From Epiperipatus broadwayi (taxonomy: Eukaryota > Onychophora > Udeonychophora > Euonychophora > Peripatidae), in NCBI GenBank assembly GCA_028023455.1, contig JAQFVV010012496.1:1302001-1366000 (forward strand): a stretch of DNA of 64,000 bases, read 5' to 3'. The translations under genes and the position numbers were made by a program. Below, one piece after another: positions 13,520 to 24,900 of this stretch (the stretch's first letter is position 1; the number at the start of each line of letters is the position of its first letter). The notes beneath the pieces are model-generated. The model ran no database searches, was not told the DNA's origin, and saw only the letters and a list, made by a program, of their open reading frames with translations.

Positions 13520-13840
13520 GAATATAATCAGACTAAGACTAGCCAAGAAAATAAAGTCCAAAACATTACCAAAGGTTTCACTGCTACACGCAGACTTCTC
13601 AAGTGTAAAGAACTACAAAATAACAACAAGAATTAAAGAATATGTATTATTAAATATTCATGATTCTGAAGCAATTAACTTATTCAAAAGTTCTTTTAAT
13701 ATTAAGGATGTATGTCAAGTAAGTGGAATTCTGGGTAATGCTTAATTTAAATATGCTGTTATTTTGTATTTTCTTGGCTAGTCTGATTAAGTTGTGAATT
13801 TGGAGTAATTTTGATTATTTATTGACTAGTTTAGCTTTAT
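13520..13840. repeat. Inverted-dimer repeat, family D copy 1
   Basis: The left arm (13535-13640, with gactagccaag, aggtttcactgctaca and cagacttctcaagtgtaaag) is partly mirrored by the right arm (13660-13800, ending ttttcttggctagtctgatta). The same family forms longer palindromes at 37885-38345 and a partial one at 53640-53885. No frame is present. Reading the unit from its other strand gives cttgagaagtctgc, a hairpin and gcagtgaaacc, a loose echo of the hammerhead boxes. Confidence 0.65.
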
Positions 13841-14685
13841 GCTTTTAATGTTTAAATAAGACCAAGAGTACACATATTATTGAATAACTCTGAGAAATTT
13901 ATTTATCATTTTATTACATTAGAATTTATTATTAAAGGTGTAGAATAGTTTTAGTTTACACAGATATATAAAACTTGATTGCATTACAGTTAAGTTAGGG
14001 ATGATCGCAACTTCCACATTATTAATGTGCCGTCTCAACTGGCCCTTCTCTTTTGGTTTCAATATATATGCACTTTTTTAAGAATAAAAATAACACTTTT
14101 CTGAGATTTATTAACTGTAAAATCAGTGATAAACTTAGAATATGGATAACTTATGGAATGTAAAATAATACTGCGAAAGAATCAAAATGATAACAATGAC
14201 CTATTGTTAACTTTGAAAGAAAAAACAGGTTACAAATTATACAAATAAAAACAATATTCATTGATAGGATAAGTATGTTCACGTATAAATAAATACAAAT
14301 TTATAAAAACGTTAACGTATTTACATCAATATTCCAAAATATTTGTAACCTTTCTATTACAGTTAAAATGTAACCTGAAAAATAAGTGGACTTTGATAAA
14401 AATATTGACGGAAGTAAAATTGCAAAAACATTGTAAGCAGAACATATATTTCCAAGAAAATACATAACTTGTCAAAGAATATAGACATTTTCCAGTTTGA
14501 TCCAGAATGTAGTTTTGAATTTTTAAAATTCCCAATAGTCATCTGCTTTATAGTGGCCACGCATATATTATTAAAATTCCAAGAAATTGTTTCTTCAATA
14601 AATGTAATGGTTCAACAATTATTATCTGAATTGCTGCAACATGTGATTCCAAATCAAAAAAAAAAGTCAAATTAATATTCAGATT
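13841..14685. other. AT-rich DNA without a recognised gene
   Basis: Overlapping short frames of about 65-69 codons occur on both strands at 14326-14675, but none is recognisable. No repeat family identified. Confidence 0.4.
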
Positions 14686-15035
14686 TGAGAGAGAGAAAGA
14701 AAGAGAGGGGGGAGAAGGGGAGAGGGAAAGAGAAGGGGAGACATGGCGAGAAAGGGGAGGGGAGAGAAGGGGAGAGGGAAAGAGAAGGGGGAGAGAGGGG
14801 AGACATGGCGAGAAAGGGGAGGGGAGAGAGGGGGAGACAGGGCGGGGGAGGGGGAGGGGGAGACATGGCGAGAAAGGGGAGGGGAGAGAAGAGGAGAGGG
14901 AAAGAGAAGGGGGAGAGAGGGGGAGACATGGCGAGAAAGGAGAGGGGAGAGGGAAGACATGGCGAGAAAGGGGAGGGGAGAGAAGGGGAGAGGGAAAGAG
15001 AGGGGAGACATGGCGAGAAAGGGGAGGGGAGACAT
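14686..15035 (+). repeat. Purine-only GA-rich minisatellite
   Basis: About 350 bp of almost pure purine on the plus strand. The marker acatggcg occurs near 14741, 14803, 14863, 14926, 14957 and 15008, which gives an irregular unit of about 31-63 bp. The unit reads as acatggcgagaaagg followed by gagagggg blocks. A G-rich core near 14835-14862 has several runs of four or five G. The overlapping frames on both strands here are artefacts of the missing stop codons. Such tracts can form triplex or quadruplex DNA. Confidence 0.95.
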
Positions 15036-16535
15036 ATATCACCATGGAACAGCTTATTTTTCACATTAATGCATGAGAATTAAGACGTTAAAAGACAAAA
15101 TCACTACAGGAAAAAGTTACAATTCAAAATATGATCTAGTAACCAAACTTTTTAAAAAAGTGTTTGAATTAAATAAAAAATATCAATGAAATGTATTGTG
15201 AACTTATTGTAAATTTGATTGTTTATATAAAAGACTGTTTAATTAAAACTATATATTTAGATGAAAAGAGTAAAAAAAAAAAGATAGCTAACAAGCAAAA
15301 TAAAGACAAATGACACCAAATAAGTCTTAATTCAAATAACTACAATACATGAGTAGTTAATATTAATAATAAAAATTAAACTAATCAAATTTATTGATAA
15401 ATAATATTAGTAGAATTTGAAATAATATGTCATCGTGCGATTATAAGATTAAAAAACAAAACTGGAGTAGACAAAAAAAAAACAAAGCTGGTATTCAAAA
15501 TATAATCGTATAACGATATACAAAGCAAAAAAAATTCAATAGCCTTTTTATCAAAGTTCTTGAATATTTGAAAAAATAATGGCAGTTTTTTTAAAAAAAC
15601 CTTAGTTGCATTGTCAAATATGAAAAAAAAATGTTTTTTTGATAAAGTTTTCTAAAACGGAACTTAACATAATGTCCAAATTTCTATTCTGAAACACCTT
15701 AAGTGACTAGACTATAAGAAGAACAGTTATAAGAAACCATGCTTTTAAATATTCTTGGCGGCTTAGAATACAAATTTTATAGAATAACTATGAGACAAGT
15801 AATTCTTGACTATTTCTGTCAATCTCCTTGACCGAAATTGTATTCAAATAACAAGTTATGTATTAATGATGAATTCCTAATAAAACGATTTCCTCGCTGG
15901 GTGATAAAAAATGAGGATTTTTCTTTAATTATTCCGACCAATGCTTCAGCATTTGTTCTATTTTTTGAAAAATAGATTACAAAAAGAAACTCTTTAGCAT
16001 CACGTCAAACTTTGAGATATTAAATACTTCATATTGATTTAAGATTTTTTTTTCAATAATTTACGAATAGGTAATTAAGCATTATTTTGAAATTGTTTTT
16101 AATCATGATTTTCTATTATATTTTAAAATATGATATCATAGTAAAATAATTACTCGCTGTCAATATGGAGTTAAATAATAGTTTGGCACATTTTTGTTAA
16201 ATTCTTAATTACACAAATAAAAATATCACAAATAGGCGAGTTGTTTTTAATCACTTTCTGATGATGAAGCTTACTATGAAAAGGAGATGTATCTATTTTT
16301 ATCACATTAGTCTTTGTGATAGCATTCATGTTTTCTAGATTTCTTTTCAACCATCTTAATTCAGACTTCCTTTGAACCATTTTAATTTATACAATAAAAA
16401 TATCAATGTATTTATTTCTGTATGCAATGGAAACATGAGTGTTTATTTTTTCTATATATAAAAAAAAAAATCTAATGCAATGATACATTTATTTGATGAG
16501 TCTGATTAATAATTGTATTTGATTGAATTATTCAT
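15036..16535. other. AT-rich DNA without a recognised gene
   Basis: Simple A/T-rich sequence. A 69-codon minus-strand frame at 16171-16380 is not recognisable. Nothing else supported. Confidence 0.45.
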
Positions 16536-16547
16536 AAAATCATTTTA

Positions 16548-17119
16548 AACCACTAAAAATCACATGATCACCATTCTTTATGCTTTCACAAGCTGTATAC
16601 ACAGAGGCTAAACTCTCCAGACAGAAGCGCCATTCAGTGTAAGCCAGAGTAATCAATGGATACAAGAAGGTTTGTGCAAAAATATCCCTATCTAATGCCT
16701 GTGTGAGCATAAAGAATGGTGATCAAGTGATGTTTAGTGGATTAATACTAATCCTGCCCAATAGGATTATGGTGACTGTGATTATTAAAAAAAACTAAAG
16801 ACATCAAAAAGTATAAATGCTGAACTGAGTTCAAATCTATACAAGCTAATCAGTTTGAATTGAAAACATTATTATGTATTCATTTTGGACACAAAGCGTT
16901 ATAGTTAGCTTGGAGGGTTGCATTAGATCCTAAGATCTAGATCCAGTGCTCTCAGATCCAAGACTCCTCACTGATGAAAGCCGCAAGCTAGAAATTAGTG
17001 TGGGGATTTTGAATAAGTAGGCACTAGATAGGGATTTTATGCGCAAACATTCTTGCATACATTGACTACTCTGGCTTGCACTGAGTGGCACGAATGTCTG
17101 GAGAGTTTAGCCTGTGTGC
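16548..17119 (+). mobile_element. Family A foldback element, copy 1, with 12-bp target duplication
   Basis: Starts aaccactaaaaatcacatg and ends gtttagcctgtgtgc. It is flanked on both sides by the 12-bp word aaaatcatttta (16536-16547 and 17120-17131). The ends are inverted copies (ctccagacagaagcgccattcag against ctgagtggcacgaatgtctggag). A decayed hammerhead lies near 16976-17018, with CTGATGA intact but GAAAT in place of GAAAC. No protein is encoded. Confidence 0.8.
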
Positions 17120-17434
17120 AAAATCATTTTAGAAACATTTTATTCTAATAGATTTAAATAATCAGTATCTTTATTAAAGCAAAGGAAATTAATCTTTCTT
17201 TAGACAGGCAATGTTCAAATTAACAAAATTTAATAAATTATTTAATATTCTTAATTATGTCAATAATAAAATTCTGAAATTTTGATGCTCATAAGTAAAG
17301 ATATTTCGCAACTATGTATGTCAGCTGTGTTGATTTTGTAAATATTACATCATACATTAGTTTAAGTTGTGGCCAACTTTATCAAATGTAGATATTAGAG
17401 AAAAATTAAAATATGTATATGCAACTGAATGGTA

Positions 17435-18175
17435 TTAAACATTAAATATTACATGATCACCATTCTTTTTTATTTTATTTTAAGTGTCATAGCATCGGCC
17501 GGGACGCGAACCCGCAACCCGGGCAACTGCCTGCTAGTGCAAGGCAGTCGCGCTGACCTCTCGACCACATTCTTTATACTTATGCAAGCTGTTCACACAA
17601 AGGCAAAACTCTCCATACAGTAGTGCCATTCAGTGCAAGCCCGAGTCCATATAGTAGCGCCAACCAGTGCAAGACAGAGTAATCAATGAAAACTGTGGCG
17701 CTACTGTATGGAGAGTTTTGGCTCTGTAGAAACAGCTTGGATAAGCATAAAGAAAGGTAATAATGTGATGTTTAGTGGATTAATACCAATCCTGTCCAAT
17801 AGGATTATGGCAACTGCGATTATTAAAGAATCAAAGATACCAAAAAGTATGGATGCTCAACTGAGTTCAGATCTATATCACTATACAAGCAAATGAGCTT
17901 GAATTGAAAACATTTTTGTGTTTTCATTTTGGACTCAAAGCTTTATAGTTAGATAAAAAGGTAAAAGGTGGCTGCTGGAGAGTTGCATTGGATCCTAAGA
18001 TCTAGGTACAGTGCTCACAGATCTAAGGCTCCTCATTGATGAAAGCCACAAGCTAGAAACTAGTCTGGGGATAAAGGATGAGTAGACACTAGGTAGGAAT
18101 CTAATGCAAAAAACCTTCCTGCATTCATTGATTAGTTTGGTTTGCTTTGAGTGTCGCTACTGTATAGAAAGTTTA
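17435..18175 (+). mobile_element. Family A foldback element, copy 2, with 13-bp target duplication
   Basis: Flanked by caactgaatggta at 17422-17434 and 18176-18188. It begins ttaaacattaaatattacatg and ends tagaaagttta. A later SINE is inserted at 17468-17567. The internal hammerhead box near 18029 has TTGATGA, a change of the conserved C3, so this copy should be inactive. Confidence 0.8.
17468..17567 (-). mobile_element. tRNA-derived SINE or tRNA retrocopy
   Basis: On the minus strand it begins tggtcgagaggtcagcgc (A-box-like), continues through gggttcgcgtcccgg (B-box-like) and ends in an A-rich tail (taaaataaaataaaaa). It is flanked by the 7-bp target duplication cattctt at 17461-17467 and 17568-17574. 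It is inserted in family A copy 2. The T stem does not pair fully and the 5' acceptor half is missing, so it is a retroposed copy, not a working tRNA gene. Part of the same sequence recurs at 9740-9782. Confidence 0.85.
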
Positions 18176-18188
18176 CAACTGAATGGTA

Positions 18189-19587
18189 CTACGATTTCAG
18201 CAATAATAGTTTAGAAGATCTTGTCTATTGGAATATCTGGGTTCTCTTAAATTTACCAGTAGAACAATTTATGATACTTTGTTTTACGTAGATTGTTATG
18301 TTAATTTAATTTTGGTATTAAATACATTTATATTGGAGATATAAAGCTAAAGATCAGAGAAGATGGATTGAACTTGGAGAGACCTTCATCCTGCAGTGGA
18401 CTGATAATGGTTGATGATGATATTGGAGAATCAGTATGCAGGGTTCATACAGCAGGAACTTTTAATAGTTAATGTCTCATTGAAAAGTATAATTTATACG
18501 TTATATAAAACAGATTAAAAGCAAAAAAGTTTCAAAGAATGATTTTGATCGTAGCTTTATATTTGCTTTAGAATTCAAATTTAGGAAAAGGATTTGGGGA
18601 AAATTTGTTGGAGATTTTTCAATTGATAAAGATTTTGATTATGGAGATTCATGAGAAAGAAAATTTTATATATAAAGAAAAAGTGAGGAATTAGAAAAAG
18701 TAATACCATATTATAATCACAGTTTATTTTTACAATTAGCACACATGAACATTTATCTGATCAGCACAGATTAATCTGGTACCAATGCTCACTAGCCAAT
18801 CTAGAATCAATACTCTCTAGCCAATAATAGCTAGATACAAAATTACGAGCCAATATTTAAGATCTAGATGGGTTGGCTACAGGCTAATTAATGGGGGGGG
18901 GGGGATTTTCTAAATCAGGATGCAGCCGACAAAAATGTCAAAGATTCATTCAACCCACACTTGAACTCGTGGGCATGGTAAGTGGGTGTGCTAATAACTT
19001 CAGAGAAATAGTCATGGGATAACTGGAATTATAAAATTTTATTTTCTATCAAATATATATTTTCTAATTGTAGCTTATTATTATGATTCAGCTACACAAC
19101 CAGCCAATGTATATCTATAATCTTTCGTAATTTTGATAAAATGAATGGAAGTAGTTATTATTTCTATTTTAAATCTATGAATATATATATATATGTGTGC
19201 AGATGGAAATTAACTTCTCATCATGCACTGTTTCATAACTATTAGAGCATATTCGTAGTAAGTGCGTGGAGATTTATAATAACTATGAAACAGTGCATGA
19301 TTGGAGGTTAATTTCCTTCGGCACAATTACAGACTTTCAGCATTTAATAATAGAATATATATATAATAATATAGGTAGTGACAATCTTCAGAATTGTACA
19401 GGATTTAGAAAATCAGGGAAAATTCCAGAAATTTTTTTTTTGCTATGTGTCGATTTATATTCGAATTAGACTGTTCAATTCTGATAGTATTCAATAAAAA
19501 TTTTTAATCAAATAAGGCTAGTTAACTATATGAAAAGCTGATTTAAAATTTATGTATAGTAAAAATATATATATATAATTAGTAAAA
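18189..19587. other. Intergenic DNA with a hairpin at 19200-19320
   Basis: AT-rich. An imperfect inverted repeat pairs 19205-19240 (gaaattaacttctcatcatgc, cactgtttcata) with 19280-19316 (tatgaaacagtgcatgattgg, aggttaatttcc). There is a run of ten G near 18895. No gene recognised. Confidence 0.5.
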
Positions 19588-19935
19588 AACCATTAGAAGC
19601 CAGTCAACACTTAGGCAATCCCAATATAAATAATAATTAACAATCTCAAACTGTTGTCAAGGCAACAAATGTGCAATCCCACTTTTATTTATGGTCCAGT
19701 ATATTTATATAGACACTAAAGATTGCAACTTGACCACAGAGATTGAAATCTGATACAATTCAAATAAATATATTGGACTATAAATAAAGGTCAGTTTCCA
19801 TCTTTATTGTTAAAAGGAGGTTGCCTTGACAACAGTTTGAGACAGTTGATTAATCTATATTGGGATTGTCTAAGTGTTGACTGGTTTCTAATGGTTACTT
19901 ACAAACCCATTTAGCCTTGAGAACTATTATGAGAA
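19588..19935. mobile_element. Family E foldback element, complete palindrome
   Basis: The left end (aaccattagaagccagtcaac, cacttaggcaatccc, then aaactgttgtcaaggcaac) is the inverted copy of the right end (gttgccttgacaacagtttg, then gggattgtctaagtgttgac, tggtttctaatggtt). The family recurs at 54420-54500, 61423-63110 and 63746-63950. It carries no coding frame and is best described as a long-inverted-repeat MITE or a foldback retroelement. Confidence 0.8.
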
Positions 19936-20779
19936 TTTGAACACATATTTAAAATATCTCAGTACTACCACCATTTTTGTGGACATACAAATAGAATTTG
20001 AAATGTGTAAGCACGTATCACTATCAATAAATGACATCTATTTTTAATTCTTTGGGGGAGAATAAAATTTTTAAAATTGATCTGTTTCTCTGATTTTTTT
20101 AAAATTCTAAATTAAAAGCATATTATCCAAATAGTAGTTGTAATTTTTCAAAAAATGTCACAAAAAAAGAAGAATACGTTTCCCAGTATTAATTTTATTA
20201 AGCACTAAACAATAGAATAATGCTGTATTTGTAATAAAAATTTGAAATCCAGATTAAAGCCTTTTTTTTTTTAATCAGTCATTTCATAAAGTCAGTCAAG
20301 TCCCAAATAAACTGGAGACAAAAACTCCACAATGTGAATTTAAGTAATATTTACCGAGGCTATAACCTCGATAATATGCATATAAAATGCGATAGTGGGG
20401 ACCTCTACAGGTGTTTAACCACAAGCTTACGTTATGGAAGAAACGTTTAAAATAAATAGGTTCAAAACTTGCTCTAACTTATTTTTATTTCAGTTTGAAA
20501 TATAATTTTTTTAAAAAAAGATGTATATATTTCTTTTTTTTTTTTATTTGCTTAATTTTTGTTTACTCTTTCTTCCTCTATTTTTCTTTAATTTCGTATA
20601 GACCTTAATAATTATTTAGAATATAGACAAAAAACAAATAATTAACTACAACACAATCAATTAATAAATGAATTAAAATTTTTAAGCTTAAAATGTATTT
20701 ACATTAATTACAACTTGTAAATTACTAATACATATAAATAAAACTGCAAAATAATAAATAAACAATCATAACTTCTAAA
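19936..20779. other. AT-rich DNA, small stable hairpin near 20356
   Basis: Contains a short hairpin (cgagg ctata acctcg) near 20356-20371 and less AT-rich sequence to 20440. No gene is recognised. I considered it as the missing last Rabin8 exon but the translation does not fit. Confidence 0.35.
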
Positions 20780-21545
20780 TTCAAACATCACATGATCACC
20801 ATTCTTTATGCTTACACAAGTTGTTTTTCACAGAGGCAAAACTCTCCAAACAGTAGTTCCACTCAGTGCAAACCAGAGTAATCAATGGATGCAGAAAAGT
20901 TTGTGCATAAAATCCTAGTGCCTACTCATCCAATATCCCCAGACTAGTTTCTAGCTTGTGGCTTTCTTCCTTTCTTCAGTGAGGAGTCTTGGATCTGAGA
21001 GCACTGCACCTACATCTTAGGATTTAATGCAAACCTTTAGCAGCCACCTTTTACTTTTTTAGCTAACTATAAAGCTTTGAGTCCAAAATGAAAACACAAT
21101 AATGTTTTCAATCTAACCTCTTGTATAAAGAATGGTGATCATGTGATATTTGATGATTTAATACCAATCCTGCACAATAGGATTATGGTGACTGTGGTTA
21201 TTAAAGAACCAAAGACACCAAAATGTATGGATGCTAAACTTGAGTTCTGATCTGAGCTTACCTTAAAACATTATTGGGTTTTCATTTTGGATTCAAAGCT
21301 TTATAGTTAGTTAAAAAAGTAAAAGGTGGCTGCTGGAGGATTCCATTAGATCCTAAGATCTAGGTACAGTGCTCTCAGATTCAAGGCTCTGCACTGATGA
21401 CAGCCACAAGTTAGAAACTAGTCTGGATATATTGGATGAGTAGGCACTAGATAGGGATTTTATGCACAAACCTTCCTGCATCCATTGATTACTCTGGCTT
21501 GCACTGTGTGGCGCTACTGTATGGAGAGTTTTGCCTCTGCGGAAA
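20780..21545. mobile_element. Family A foldback element, copy 3
   Basis: Inverted dimer beginning caaacatcacatgatcacc and ending ggagagttttgcctctg. The left half (minus sense) has a 7-bp insertion inside the hammerhead near 20965. The right half has CTGATGA, stem CAGC against GTTA and GAAAC TA GTC near 21393-21423, so one arm of stem II no longer pairs. The short frame at 21353-21583 is a by-product of the repeat. Confidence 0.75.
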
Positions 21546-21898
21546 ATTGCTAAATTCGCCACAAAATTTAAAAACCAAGTCAAAAACTACGCTTATATAA
21601 CAACGAAGACCAAAGATAAAACAGTATTATTCTGTCTTTTCATTGGTTTTTGATGCTACATAAATCTTGATGTTACATAACTCCACAGGAGTTAGTTACT
21701 TCTGCTTTGCAATTGCAAAACTGCAGAATGTTTTATGTTGAGGAAAAAGTTAAAAAAAAAAAAAATTTACTGAGGTCATTCGAAAATAATATTCTATTTG
21801 TAATCAATTTCTTCAATTTTTCTTTAGACAAAAAAAAAAAAATTAAGGGAAGAGACTATTTTAGTAAAGTATTAAAATAAATAAAAGAAACAACTTAC

Positions 21899-21965
21899 CT
21901 CCACATTTTACAAGACCCTGTTGAATATAACGTAGATAAGTAAAAAAATCACACACTGCAATAAT
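21899..21965 (-). CDS. RAB3IP: Rabin8 exon: [17 protein letters not shown] segment
   Basis: A 67-bp exon, phase 0 in and phase 1 out. It encodes [20 protein letters not shown] followed by CG and a split codon. This is the most conserved stretch of the Rabin8/GRAB C-terminus. Donor is GGAG before gtaagt, so at least one more exon must follow at lower coordinates. None was recognised between 1 and 21898, which suggests a short, diverged last exon or one outside the window. Confidence 0.92.
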
Positions 21966-24900
21966 CTATAAATAAACAAACATAAAAACATTATACGCAC
22001 AAAATAATTTTTAAATATTATCTATTACAAACCAAATCTGCTTACACATACAAAAATAATAATTTGCATCTCAATTGTACTTTTAATTTGTTTAAATTAA
22101 ATATGTTATTTACTCATAAATATAAGTCAATTACATAAAGATAAAAAATATATATGAAAAAAAAAATCATTTAATTTATCATTACATACCATCGAAGCCA
22201 ATTGTCACTTGATAGATAATAAAGGTATCGAAATAGTAAATAAGTGCATTGAACAATTAGCATTAAATGAATAAGCAAAATAATTTTAAAATAAGTACAA
22301 AAGCAAAATATTTAAATAACTTTAAATATGATTAATTATTTGAATAAACTTCTAAAATTACAGATAAATTAACGTAAAATCTAAATATATCACGATCAAA
22401 GACTATCCAAATTGAAACAACAATATCAAAACAAGACAGCCGATTCAGACAATAAAATTCAGAATAAAATTGCAAAACAAAAATAGAAAGGACTATTCAA
22501 TGGAAGAACAAGATAGTTATGAGAAACATTTTATAAGTGAACACACATGGAACTTAACAATAGTACACTACAGCAAATAAAACAAATATATTTACTATCA
22601 CTAAAGATCGTAAGCCCAACATTATTATTATTTTTATGTATGTTCAAATTTTGTCGATCTGATGAAGACTGCATGGTACAGCCGAAACTGTAATCAATAA
22701 TAAAAGTTTTTTTTGCTGAAAAGTGAAAAGTGTAAGATTTTTGAAATTCAATATTATTAAAGTTTGTAAATTCAAACAATTTAATTATCTAAAATAAAAA
22801 TATGCGAAGTTAATCTTTCGGTACGTTTATTTCATTATCTGGTAATAGTTTATGAATAATTTCAATTTCTATAATTTCTTAGTATGATTAATCAAAAGTA
22901 GATAATTATGATTCCTGTTACACTCACCCATATTATATTACCTTCCAATATGGAAAGCCCCCCCCCCCACTCTAATTTACAATTATATGAAAATTTTGGA
23001 GATTGATAAGCAAGATTCTGTACTAAAAGCAATTTGAGAACTAATCATCAAAGCTCCGAGTATTCATATTATTATATTCTAAGCTACTTCTGCATTAATA
23101 ATATGATAATCTTTAACATGATCATGGATTGATTACGATTAGAAACTCAAGTTTGTAAAGTGAATTAGCAATAATTTCATATTTTATCATATTCTATATC
23201 GCTATCAGATGATAGTTGTATGGTTCTAATCTTTTAATGCATGTAAAAATTTCAAACATAAATATATTATGCATATTTTCTAGTTTTCATGTTTAAATGC
23301 ATGATCACTTTTTTTCATTTTTTACGTCTTCTAAGTTTCTACCGGTATTTCATCATTACTATATTTTCACAGGCTATATCCTTTCTACAAATATGGCTTT
23401 CAGTTTTAATGTATTTCCTGGGTTGTATTTACTTTAGCATACAAATTTCACTGATTTCTTCATTGCGACTACATTTTTCACTAACTTATTCTAATCATTT
23501 TTAAAATTTTCTGAGCTGTCTTAACAAAGATCCTTTTTTGAATAAACTATCCTGTCATTCTGATAAAACATACAATTTTTGTTTCTAAAGGCTCGTCCAA
23601 TATATCAATATGCATATACTAAGGGATTCATGGCATGTGATGAGCACATGGTCTGCTATCTTTATGACCTGCAGTTTGAATCCTATCTAAATACAATTTC
23701 AGAAATAACTTAGAGACTAACCGGCCCACAATTAACCCATCCAAAATTAGATAACAAATGGATGTCCAGTTATCTTAGCTATAGGAGTAAACAAGAATGA
23801 AAAAAAATGTTAAAACCCTCTATACTCCTGCAGTGGACTATTTAAAGGCTATTTTATATCTATATAAACACAAACATGCATGAATACATAACTACTCACC
23901 CTATTCCTACAGAATTGTGATATGTTATACCACTGGTCACTTTCACCTAGTTTCATACGATAGTTGCAAATTCTGGGAGCTCCGGATAATGCACAGGTCC
24001 TGCAAGGTGATCTTGACGTTACAAATTAAATGAGTTTTAAATGAATGAAGTTCATAATAGCATGCAAAATAAAAAAAAGGAAGCCATTGCCATTTAAAAA
24101 GTATTAAGATTATTTAAAAATGAACACAAATTAAAATTAATATTTAAACAAAGCAAGCCGTAGTAAATCCAAAGGGCACAAAAGTGAATGAAACAATACT
24201 GAAAACATAAAAAAAAAAGTTATGATGTCAGAAAAAAACAATGCATAATTTAGGCATATCAAATTAAAAAAAAAAAATCATACCCTTTTTTTTTAAAATA
24301 AAAACTATGAAATTCATATCCACAATAAAGGTATAAATGTTTTGCAATTGTTTACATACAAACAATTTGTGTAAATGCAATATCCAGAAGAATATAAAAC
24401 AATTTTGCACTTTTATCTATCAAATCAGAATACAACTTATCACTAGACAGTAGATCAGGGGTCGGCAAAGTTTTTCTTTGATGGGCCGGATAACAAATTT
24501 AAAGAGATTTGGCGGACCAATTTTACCCTCAGTGGCTACAAAAAATTTTGTAACATAATTGCTATATGTTCTATAAATGCATACCTCATTAGAAAAGTAT
24601 TATTTTACGGTATAACTACAGTTAAACCACTAAACATCACATGATCACCATCTCTATACTAGCACATAATTGTTGTAAACAAAGGCAAAACTCTCCATAC
24701 AGTAGTGCCACCCTGTGCCAAACAGAGTAATCAATGGATGCCAGAAGGCTTGTGCATAAAATCCCTATCTAGTGCCTCTCACTGATGATGGCCACAAGCC
24801 AGAAACTAGTCTGGGGATGTTGTATGCTCCCAAATTATGGATGTGTATGCAATTTTCTAATGCTTTTAAAAAATCCAAGCATTTAATTCTCTTTAACTGC

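Noticed and set aside
14548-15083. Overlapping long open frames on both strands (up to 165 codons)
   Set aside because: They are translations of a purine-only minisatellite with no stop codons; Ser/Pro/Leu or Arg/Gly/Glu repeats on all frames show the artefact.
17482-17567. Functional tRNA gene
   Set aside because: Lacks a complete acceptor and T stem, has an A-rich tail and a target duplication. It is a retroposed SINE or tRNA copy.
20340-20450. Missing last Rabin8 exon
   Set aside because: Less AT-rich and flanked by plausible splice-like bases on the minus strand, but the translation does not match the conserved C-terminus.
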